From Branchiostoma floridae (taxonomy: Eukaryota > Chordata > Leptocardii > Amphioxiformes > Branchiostomatidae): a stretch of 28,302 bases of DNA. The stretch is taken from the NCBI RefSeq assembly GCF_000003815.2, contig NC_049990.1:8807290-8835591 (forward strand), written 5' to 3'. A program made the position numbers and the translations under genes. Shown here piece by piece: positions 19,453 to 28,302 of the stretch. Every line of letters starts with the position of its first letter. Within the stretch, counting starts at the first letter, position 1. The notes beneath the pieces are model-generated. The model searched no databases and had not been told where the DNA came from. It saw only the letters and a program-made list of their open reading frames with translations.

Positions 19453-20369
19453 CTGCAGGGTGCAAATATGGAAGTCAGCTCTTTTCCGCACTATATGCTA
19501 GAATGCATATTTTTTTTCTTTCATGTCAATGTATTGGAAAAATTACTTTACACATTTTTTCCCTATATGTCTGCAAAGGATCTCGATTAGTCAATACCTC
19601 TTAAGATCATGTCAAGATTTGATTGAAAACATGTTGGTACAATTATACTGTTACATATCTAAAGTTCTTTAATCGATCAAAAAAACCTGTATCAGACAAA
19701 GTTCTTCACAAGTTAAAAACTAATTATCTCTTTAAGTTTTCAATTAATAAGGTTTTGATAATCATCAGATGACATGGTAAGGCAGGTGAAAAACTCTGAA
19801 CTTGGACAAATTCCATTTCCTGTATTTCTGGGACATTTCTGGCACCATTTATAATTACCAAACTTCCCTGACGTGCCTAGCAGTCAAAAGCCAATTGCAA
19901 AACTGCGGGCACACAACCGGGACAAACAAACAAACACACCAACTGATTACAATACCTCCGCTTTCACGGACGGGTGGTAAATCCGAAAAACATGTCAACG
20001 TTGAAGTCAGCCACAGGTGGCTTGTCGCTGACATCTGTGCTAGATGTTGCTTTAACATTTACATGGCTTGGAAAGTATACATTAACCCTGATCACAGGAT
20101 CTGCAAAAGCACTCAGAGTAATGATATCGTTTTACAGTCCAAGGGTTTAAGTTATTTATATGCTGGCCTTGCATGTCAGTGGAAAGACATGGACATACAT
20201 ACAGTTAGCGTGAAATTCCATGCTGGCAATTTACAACTGTAGGTAAACAGTAAAACAGACAAAAATTTGGGTGCACAACATAAAATGTATAGTAGAATGA
20301 CTAATTTCTAAATAAACTTAATTACCGATACAACGTTGATTATTCTTGTACAATTTACATGTATTGCAT

Positions 20370-20830
20370 TATACCAAACATCATCACAATCCATCCAGAG
20401 ATTATCAAGAGTGTGAACACAATGATCGAGAATGCCTGATTGGATATTTGGTCTTGATATCTGGTATGTCTTGACATACATACTAAAGGTCTTGATGAAA
20501 CTTTAAATTGAATTAGATTTTGGCCCCCTAGCAGCTTGTTATGATATAGCAATGGAATGTCAGCTTTTGATCTTGTTCATCACGAAACCAATTCCCTTCT
20601 GTTTGAGATTATGCCACACCAGCAAATGACATCCATGTGCCACTCAAAAATCATGACTATTATATATGTAGCATGTCTAGAACTGGGGATATCAAAACTG
20701 GAAGTTTGTACCGTAAAGCCACTAAAGAGCCCAAAGTCTAATCATTTCAAGACCCATCAAGACCTACTCACATACCAAATATCAAATACAATCCATCCAG
20801 GCCTTCTGGACAAACACAGCCACTGCCTTA
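20370..20830. repeat. Cluster of GTTACCTC-family relics in both orientations
   Basis: ACCAAACATCATCACAATCC (20373-20392), TGAACACAATGATCGAGAATG onward (about 20415) and CAAGACCTACTCACATACC (about 20758) are pieces of the same family facing different ways. The 132-aa plus ORF at 20557-20955 runs through this relic and is not called a gene. Confidence 0.35.
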
Positions 20831-21412
20831 ATATATATCAGACACCACTAATGGTTTTGAATCAGATACAACACTGTCTGTGTGCGCAATCCACAAGATA
20901 TATGATAAACTTGAAGGTTTCCAGATATTTCATTATCAGACTTTCTGGCTGGTGAGATGTGTTATCACTGTTATGGTTCCTGATTTCATATGGCCCCCTT
21001 TGGCGTAGAACGGTAGAAGTACCACGCACCCCCAATTTGGGGACAATTGCCTACCTGACTATGATAACGTTTGACGTTATCTGTATTTCTTTATTGTAGT
21101 CTTATCATGATTGTGGTATTGATTACAAGTGCACCATACTGTACTGTAATTTTGTTGTTATGCTACATGTATGGATCTGAACCGATAGTAAAAAGATAAA
21201 AACACAAAGCAAATGTACCGTGATCTGTATGCTGGTAACGATGGAAGAAGATCTTTTGATTTTGTGCCAGCACAGATCAGAGACTGCTGCAAAACCTTGT
21301 CTAGTCATACGCATCTCTCAAAGCACTGAGTGCGCAAGTGTATGCATAGGGGAATTCACCAGCACCACAAAAACCTAGCTTCCGTTCCACGACAGATTCC
21401 CTTCCTCGGCAA

Positions 21413-21512
21413 NNNNNNNNNNNNNNNNNNNNNNNNNNNNNNNNNNNNNNNNNNNNNNNNNNNNNNNNNNNNNNNNNNNNNNNNNNNNNNNNNNNNNNNN
21501 NNNNNNNNNNNN
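21413..21512. other. Assembly gap (100 N)
   Basis: Exactly 100 N, the usual placeholder for a gap of unknown size. It abuts a TG repeat, which probably broke the assembly. Confidence 0.98.
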
Positions 21513-21547
21513 TGTGTGTGTGTGTGTGTATGTGTATGTGTGTGTGA
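21513..21547 (+). repeat. TG dinucleotide microsatellite
   Basis: TG units with a few TA interruptions, starting at the gap edge; true length unknown. Confidence 0.9.
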
Positions 21548-24500
21548 GTGTATGAGGATAACTGTGTATGTGTGCATCTGTCATGTTCAATATCAATCTA
21601 CGATAGTACAAAGCCCTTACATATTATCCCTTTACATCCTACTAAATCTCCCTCCCCATTACTGGATCATATGTAGCCCAGGTACTGGCAGGCATGAGTC
21701 TCCATGCATCAATTCCCTCTGGCTGTGACCATCGTAAGCATGTGACATTTGTTCTCTGCCATCAAATATTGAATCACTGCTACAACTTTTAATGTTGCAA
21801 AGACACAGTGATTTGAGAATACTGCAACAGTTACAAATGTTGGGGGCCCAAAATTTGGGCCCTCAACAGCTAGTAACCTACAATTACCAAAATCCATACA
21901 AATCCATAAAAAGCATTTTAAGTTACAGGTACAAACACACATTAACACATCCAAAAATAGTATTTCGTTACAGGTGATCCTTCCATCGTTGTTCAGTTGA
22001 ACTTCAGTCACTTACATACACTCATCACTATATGGTTTATCGTCTATCCTAATTCCTATACATATATGAACTAAGGAATGTTTCATAGATTTTTCCAGGG
22101 GGTGGCAACTATCTTCAGTTCAGGATGTCATAGACCTATAAAATGTGATCTGTGACCCTAGAATATCGATTGCACATTATAACAGTTACATTGCAACTTT
22201 AGAGCAATCATTCAATTCTAATGCAAACATTGGATTAAACTTTAACAGGTATTGCATGGCGATACTTGTATGCAACCATAAATGACTGACTATTACTTCA
22301 TGATTTTACTTGACTTTGGGCTCAAAAGTCATCCAGTGGGAATGCATTGCAGGTGCTCATAAGAATTTAGGTGCAATTTCAGGTCCACAACAGCTAATTT
22401 CTACAGCTGCAAAATTTTGTAAACATTTTTTCAAGCCCCTGTCCTACATTCAGGACCTTTCCACAACCTTGCTCATGGTTGGGAGTGGTCTGGAATCCAT
22501 CCCATTCTAGCAGTTTGCTCCTCTAACTATATATTCAAGCAAAATAAGACTTTTTCGAATTCCTGACTTTTATTTTTCAAAATTCTCTTAGTCAGCTGAT
22601 GTGGGTCACCTGGCTTTTAAAGACTAGTACTACTAAAAAGACAATCTCACTGTTCATGGGGCCATGGTTGGCTATGGTGCAACTAGAGTTTAGACATGAC
22701 TTTTTTTACCACCACATATAGGTCAAAGGTCAACAGGAGTGCAATTTGTGCTGTGGTCCCTGTTTCAGACAGACTGTCATTGAGCAGTTGAAAATACCTC
22801 ATTTTTACCTCAGGAAACTGTAACTACTAAATTCTTAGCTTTCAAAAGTATTTGGATAAGGCTGAGAAACTTGATGCACTGTCTCAGTGTCAGAACTTGC
22901 AGTCTAACTTGTGATTACACTTACTACAGTTACTTAAAAGCTCTTTTGTGCGGCAGTGAGTTGTACATAAATCAGCTTGATGGCATAATGCACATTTTGT
23001 TTGAACGCTGTCCAGGCTGGTACTTGACGTATGGGAAAACGGTCCCAACCCTGTTTGTCCCAAACCCCCTGTATTTAAAGCCACGGTCAACAAGTTCTTT
23101 GGACCGTGGTGTCGTATTACCCCGTACCAACATTCGAACAATAAGAACCGTTCTTTGAGTTACCCATTCATTCTTACTCAAGGAAGTGTGTGTTTCAAGT
23201 GTTTACCACGAATGCAGGTCCTGTTCATAAACATCCACCTCAACAAGACATTTTTGTATATATTACATTTTACCGATTTCTGTCAATGATGAAAGATCGC
23301 AAAAGTCTCACGAGAAACACCTAGTTTGCACATTGGGAGCCCATAAAAAAGATTCCATGTTTCAGGAAATGAATCGAAATTTTCTCAACTCCTGGAGAAT
23401 TTCACACTGAAATGATAGTATGTTTTGTCAGGTGCATATAACATAGATAGAATACAACATGTGGTACCGTATACTCTGCATCAGCATCTCCCAGCCCTCC
23501 TATAGGTCCGGTCTTGGTCTGAATATAGAATGTATCTATATTTTTTCCCTCCCTATGTACAATTACATAGGAAAGTAAGAAATACATTGCCTTTTTCAAT
23601 GCTATCCATGTACTACATAAGTTAAAAGAACATCCTTGTACGAGACTGAGAAAGGAAGAAATTTCTTCCCTTGCATTCATCTAATCCATGTACATTATTT
23701 TAGAGACAAGCTCAATGATCAAAAAGAAAGCTTTGAAACAGACATGCAGAGCTTTATACAATTTTTTCAAAAATCTATTTGCATTGAGCTATTCAATGTC
23801 AATCACTTCAGGTATCCTGGTGTGCAAGACATTCTTGAGCAGGCCTCAATAGTCACCACATTTAGATTCAATGTGGCAGTCATAATGTACCCGGTGGAAT
23901 TATGACATTTGACGTTACATAGCACATCAATAAAGGATCTCCACATCTCATAATATAGACATAAAATATTCCCTCCGTGAGATATCTGACGTTAAAAGGA
24001 TGGAGAGGCATCTCTCCTGATCTTCCCTTTCAAACATGATGGATGCTTTTGTGCCGTGCAGCATCTTGTGGTAAATTCCAAGGTTCAAAAGACAGACTCA
24101 ATGTTAACCATAACATACATCAAATGCTGGAATAGGATCAGAGAAATCTGTTTATTGTAAATGTAGGCAAGTCTTCTAAAGCAAGGAGGTTTTTAAGAAT
24201 CTCCAAAAATATTTTTGGTCCTCCCACATCATTATACAATTATTAGAATTAGAAATTGAAATGTAGTGATGGATTTTTATGTCATCTGGTCATCATCTAT
24301 CTAATTGTTTACCAAACAGCCATCCATTTTTACCTTTGGAAGTTTGGTCATGTGATACATAATCACTATTAGTGTCACCTTGAGCAAATGGCAGTAACAA
24401 ATCATTGGCAATATATCTATATATAGAGACACATTGTTGCACTGTACAGATCCTGTATAGATGTATATCTATCAAAGTCCAAAGCCATAGTTCCAGCTGC

Positions 24501-24968
24501 AAGTAAAGTTTATGGATGCCATCAATGCATGCATCCCATGACTATATCATGATTCTATGTTTTATCCCTTCAATTATAGTTAGAAGGTTTATGATCTCTA
24601 ATTTGAAAATGAAATGCAGACATCTTGTTTGTTTCATTTGCACACTCACGCTTACATAAAAGATTTATAATTAGAGTCTGTAGCACATGTCATCCAAGAA
24701 CTTAACTTGCTGTGGCCTTAGCCAAGAACAATCACTATCATAAATGTATATGGATGAAAGTACACTTGAACAAACAATTTGCGCTATAAATATGATTTAT
24801 TGATTACTCCCAGGAAGCAAATTGTACCATGGCTCCTATAAAGTAAACACTAAAAGAAAGCTTTTAGCAGTCCAGTCACAGCCAGTGCTAAGTGCATAAA
24901 AAGAGATTTACACTCGGTGGGCTTAAATTGTACATTGTTCCAAGGAGCTGGCGCTAGTTCACCTTTAT

Positions 24969-25278
24969 CAGGGCTCGAAATACTGGGTGCATGTGCACCC
25001 AGGTGCACCCAAAATTGGAGCTGTGCACCCAAATATTTTCTTAGGTTTATGTATGAAAAGATATCAAAGTACATCATATTCTTGACATCTAACTGTTAGA
25101 AGGATAATAAAAATATCTGTCATGGTACTTGTTTAAGAATTTGATAGCTTGTAACTAAGTTTTATTATTAGGTTATTACTTAAATTTAAGTGGTGCACCC
25201 AAAAAATTTTTGGTGCACCCAATTTTTTAAGCTGGGTGCACCAGTGCACCTAATCCCAAAAATGAATTTCCAGCCCTG
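24969..25278. repeat. MITE with TTTAT target duplication and GGTGCACC clusters
   Basis: Terminal inverted repeats CAGGGCTCGAAAT (left) and GAATTTCCAGCCCTG (right), flanked by the 5-bp direct repeat TTTAT (24964-24968 and 25279-25283). Near both ends are several copies of the palindrome-like GGGTGCACC/GGTGCACCC. No transposase. Open frames on both strands are by-products. Confidence 0.8.
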
Positions 25279-25288
25279 TTTATCCACC

Positions 25289-25411
25289 GGGTCACCTATA
25301 CCTATTGTTTTAAGAACAGAGTACATGTATTTAGGAATATTGAGTTGGAGGAAGGTGGTTTCAAGTTGCAATATTTTCCGACTACTCAGTATTGCAGTTT
25401 AAAACCCCCCC
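25289..25411. repeat. Foldback element, same family, truncated copy
   Basis: CACCTATACCTATTGTTTTAAG...TATTTAGGAATATTGAGTTG...GGTGGTTTCAAG repeats the left arm; the right arm stops soon after CAGTTTAAAAC. Adjacent to the MITE at 24969-25278. Confidence 0.5.
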
Positions 25412-26495
25412 GTCCCTTTTCAGTTTACCGTTAAGCATTACCATGCCAGGATCCCCCCATTCAGACCCTCTACAGTAACCATGCATGGAGTGCTCCTAGT
25501 AGTAACCCTTTCAAGCCTGGGCTGTACCTGTGGCAAAAAAAACGACTCCCACAAAAATTCCTTTGCTGTTAATTTAAGCAAAGCCCTGTGCGAACGTCAT
25601 CCTTCACAATCCACCATTGTTTAGAAAATTGACAACCCTAAAACGCGAATCTAAATATAGCTCCCAGTAAATGATGCAGAACCAACTTGAAGGAACATCA
25701 ATTATGTCTTGCACTGACCCTTACAGTAAAGGTTCTCCAGGGACAGTTTTGTCTTAAAGTACACAGAAATAGAAGGGGGTTTGAACAGTTTGCGTGTTTA
25801 GACGGAAATTTTATCCCCATAGCTTTCATGTGATTATACGATATTAAGGAGGATCTTTGGTGTTGCTACAAAGCACTTTACTTGCGGATATGAACAGAAA
25901 AGACAACAAATAAGAAACTAAACGGAGGTTTCTGCTAGCTTAGCCGTAACGATGTTATTTCAGGCCACTGAGCAACAAAAAGAAACGTTTCTGCATGACG
26001 TCAACTGTAAATTAACAGTCTCTGGAATAACGATCTGTTATTTCTAACGTGGTTACGTCAATGACAGGTAAAACAGGTGGGTTCTTAAGGGTATTTCAGG
26101 ACTTCAGTAAGACAATCGCTTAGTCTTTCTTTCACAAAACAATCGAATTATACCTGAGTGGAATTTTCACCACTAGATTACGATGATGCTAGCATGAATG
26201 TGAACAATTAATCGCATAGAACATTTTTTATTAAGTAAGACTAAAAAATAATCCGAGGCCACAGAACGCACGACACGGTAATGTCATGAAACAAATTATT
26301 TGACAATTATGATATATTTCTACTTTCCATTAACATGGAGCAAAAATTATGGGATGACAAATAACAGGAACACCTGTCTCTTGTGAAAAGATAATACAGC
26401 CTGCCACAAATATAAAATTAGTAATATGATAATTGTCAATGATGCAACTTGCGATCGTTGCCCTCCCCCTTTATAGAACCGCTACCAAACCTTAC

Positions 26496-26889
26496 CTCGC
26501 TGTCTTTGGCTAACGCTCAGTCCCTCCGCCGGTTTTAACGTTTCCAGTTCCAAGGCCCTCTCCGCTATACTCGGCAATGTCTTTCCGAAAAAGTCCTGTC
26601 TCTCTGCTTCGTCAAGGACATTCTGTAGGAACCATGCCAGGCCCGAGACGTGACTGTCTCGGTCTCTCTTCGGGAGCTTCCTCCCCCTCGCCCGGCGAGA
26701 GTGCTTACCCCTCTTCGGTACCTTCTGCCGCGAGTGAGCCACCTCGTAAAGGTGATCTAGTGCGGAGACTAGATCATCGGACGTCTTGACCGTCTTCAGG
26801 CCCTGGAGAAGTGGCCTGAGGTCGTTCCAGGTGGGTAGATCGCACGGAAACACGATTTGTTGTGCGTTGTCTCCTTGTCCTTCAGCCAT
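26496..26889 (-). CDS. PARG: PARG exon 1 (start codon, N-terminal accessory region)
   Basis: First coding exon of poly(ADP-ribose) glycohydrolase, the enzyme that cleaves ribose-ribose bonds in poly(ADP-ribose) chains on proteins, mainly in the nucleus. It encodes residues 1-131 plus one base of codon 132. The ATG at 26889-26887 has a good Kozak context (A at -3, G at +4), and an in-frame TAG lies upstream with no ATG between. Residues 14-21 (FPCDLPTW) and 83-120 (helical stretch with FLQNVLDEAE, then KTLPSIAERALEL) match the accessory region preceding the PARG macrodomain. Residues 54-77 form a very basic stretch that looks inserted relative to human PARG and may be a nuclear localisation signal (inference). 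The long N-terminal regulatory region of vertebrate PARG is absent, so this resembles a short form unless upstream exons exist. The donor is G|GTAAGG (phase 1). Family assignment is from remembered PARG sequences. Confidence 0.93.
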
Positions 26890-27330
26890 TTTGTTTGGCG
26901 AGGTTGCACCGAGACCGTTGTTGATGCGGTAGTCAGCTGTGGGCTCGCTCTACAGTGTACGGACTGGAAAGTCGCTCACGATCTCCCTCTTCGGCAAGAA
27001 AACAGCCTTTTCTAAACGCCACACGTACTTTTCATCCCTTCCGTGATTCTCTACCGGCCTGCTGAGAAATAAGATGACTTTGCCTCCACGGTAGGTTTGT
27101 TTGGGCCGGGTTTTTTTGCGGAAGTGGTGGGTCGCGCATGCGAAGTGTCCTGGTTCTTCCGGAGGGAGGTGTTGGAACAGCTGAAAGTGAAAGTGAGATG
27201 AGGATAAGGCTGTGACAGGTAAACGGTCGGCAGGTGGTTCTGTTTGTACTGTCGCCTGCTCGCCTGTCATCTATCTCCAAAAGTAAATACACTATACCAT
27301 CATTGGTTAAAGGGGAATCTGCTAGCACGA
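26890..27330 (-). promoter_or_regulatory. CpG-rich 5' flank and probable promoter of PARG
   Basis: GC- and CpG-richer than surrounding DNA, just upstream of the PARG start codon, with no clear TATA box. Motifs seen: ETS-like CGGAAGT at 27119-27125 and inverted CTTCCGG at 27156-27162, NRF1-like CGCGCATGCG at 27133-27142, and IRF/ISRE-like GAAAGTGAAAGTGAG at 27183-27197. ETS and NRF1 sites are typical of housekeeping promoters. The transcription start is not visible; placing it between about 26900 and 27150 is inference. Minus-strand ORFs at 26950-27328 look like chance frames. Confidence 0.5.
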
Positions 27331-27670
27331 AAGCTCATCTGAGTTAGTAAAATACATTAGGTAATGTAGATTTGACTATATGGATGACATCCGCTCGCGT
27401 AGCCTGATTTAATCTCGCTTATAGCAGCCCTGGACAGCAGAATTTGTGTCACACAGACTACCGCTCGCGCATCGTTTCCAAAAAGGCTTAGGTTTTCAAC
27501 CATACTGTACATCGTACAAAATGAAATGAAAGCTTTTTGGAAATCTTATTTGACCCTTATTTCAAAAGGGATAAAGAATTTTGGGACCTTACGACCCCTT
27601 GTCAAAGGGTAAGTCCCGATCTTTCTACTAGCCCAGTGAGTTCACATTCCACCTTATTTCTGCTTACACT
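27331..27670. other. Distal 5' flank of PARG, no gene recognised
   Basis: Unique-looking AT-rich sequence. A 60-codon plus-strand ORF (27537-27719) resembles nothing I know and runs into the foldback arm, so I do not call it. Confidence 0.4.
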
Positions 27671-27910
27671 AGATCTCCTACTCTCCAAGCAGAGGTTAGG
27701 TTCCGGCTGTTTTTTTTAACGTTTTTTTTAGTCGTTTTTATCTGGCTTTCTATTTTGAATTTTATCTTTCTTTCGTTTTGATACTTTCTGTATCAAAACC
27801 TAACTGGCGTACTTCAAGAAAAGTGACAAAATAGAAAGCCCGATAAAAAACGACTATAAAATCGTTAAAAAACAGCCAGAGCCTAACCTCTGCTTAGAGA
27901 GTAGACCTCC
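27671..27910. repeat. Foldback element with ~80-bp arms
   Basis: Left arm 27678-27757 and right arm 27827-27904 are inverted copies, close to 90% alike by eye, separated by about 70 bp. The spacer contains its own perfect 9-bp hairpin (27775-27799, GTTTTGATA...TATCAAAAC). Outer sequence is weakly symmetrical a few bases further. A transcript of either strand would fold into a long hairpin. Probably a MITE or foldback transposon; no target duplication was identified. Confidence 0.75.
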
Positions 27911-28302
27911 TACCTTTCTCTTCCTTTCTAGATTCTTTGACGCTTGTCCTGGTCTCCAACGATGGTCGCGTTATCCTTACATACACCAACTTGCATACAC
28001 CATATTTCCCATACAGGACCACTTCTTCTGACACAAACGCTTCAGGCTTGCATCGGCATAACGCAACCACCAACATGTCGACACTAATACGCAATCTAGT
28101 TATCTTGCATGCAAACATCATTCTGGCATACAAACGGCAGTCAATACAAACCCTCCATTTCACGGAGGCAAAAAGAAGATCTGACAGTACAAAAAATTTT
28201 TTTTTTGGTATTCCATACATCGATGTCATAAAAAGGGCAACTTTTTTGGCCAAACTTTTTTTTATTCGCATGCACGGTCGCATCGGGTTTGGTGCTCCCG
28301 GA
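27911..28302. other. Window edge, open frame of unknown meaning
   Basis: A 129-codon minus-strand ORF (27894-28283) fills this stretch and runs into the foldback arm. The predicted protein is basic and cysteine-containing with no motif I recognise, and the DNA includes a homopolymer run (A then T, about 28190-28206). It may be chance or the edge of a neighbouring gene. Confidence 0.2.

Larger units (their letters stand above)
19453..26495 (-). other. PARG intron 1 (7043 bp)
   Basis: Defined by donor GTAAGG after exon 1 and acceptor CTGCAG before exon 2. It contains a MITE at 24969-25278, a half foldback element at 25289-25411, an assembly gap with a TG repeat at 21413-21545, and dispersed-repeat relics at 20370-20830. 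A CRE-like TGACGTCA sits at 25996-26003. ORFs of 146 aa (19802-20242) and 132 aa (20557-20955) lie partly in repeat relics and show no recognisable protein. Elsewhere I see no gene. Confidence 0.85.

Noticed and set aside
19802-20242. 146-aa plus-strand ORF
   Set aside because: Runs through a repeat-like stretch (ACAAACAAACAAACACACC near 19923); composition and lack of motifs suggest a chance frame.
22890-23181. Overlapping ORFs of 83, 69 and 95 aa around 23000
   Set aside because: Several frames on both strands are open at once with no known motif; only a small CCACGGTC/GACCGTGG hairpin (23081-23109) stands out.
1-28302. tRNA, rRNA, CRISPR array or bacterial operon
   Set aside because: No cloverleaf with a conserved T-loop, no rRNA stretch, no regular spacer-repeat array; the spliced gene structure shows a eukaryotic genome.

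Overview
The window is animal nuclear DNA: AT-rich non-coding sequence, small exons with GT/AG boundaries, large introns packed with short palindromic repeats, and one 100-N assembly gap. The repeat types and the intron-rich, compactly coded gene suggest a marine invertebrate deuterostome. I favour a lancelet (Branchiostoma) because several repeats look familiar from that genome, but this rests on memory and is not proven here.

One gene accounts for the coding content. It is a poly(ADP-ribose) glycohydrolase (PARG) gene on the minus strand, entering at 26889 and leaving the window at base 1. Seven exons (26496-26889, 19299-19452, 13113-13212, 3745-3864, 2262-2318, 884-1051, 1-87) join in frame to give 360 residues. 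They cover the N-terminal start, the helical accessory region and the catalytic macrodomain, including the GGG-x7-QEE signature. The C-terminal third lies outside the window. The CpG-rich flank upstream of 26890 has ETS-like, NRF1-like and IRF-like motifs and no obvious TATA box.

Almost everything else is intron (6 introns, 796 to 9248 bp) filled with repeats: a short family bearing hammerhead-ribozyme motifs (around 190-320, 10282-10436, 17107-17251); a 1.34-kb inverted-repeat insertion (17805-19148) whose two arms carry hammerhead-like cores; MITE families with recognisable terminal inverted repeats; a ~100-bp minisatellite (11978-12672); and a 360-bp triplication (14244-15318). Two hammerhead-bearing insertions are flanked by 10- and 11-bp direct repeats, and both appear to have landed in copies of the same MITE family.

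The most interesting non-genic signal is this set of hammerhead motifs. Their cores read CUGANGA - stem II - GAAACGUC, with no loop on helix III. That matches the small dimer-acting hammerheads known from Penelope-like retroelements. Possible extra transcription units inside PARG introns (minus-strand exon at 9009-9111, open region at 8427-8678, short ORF at 18458-18614) are weakly supported.
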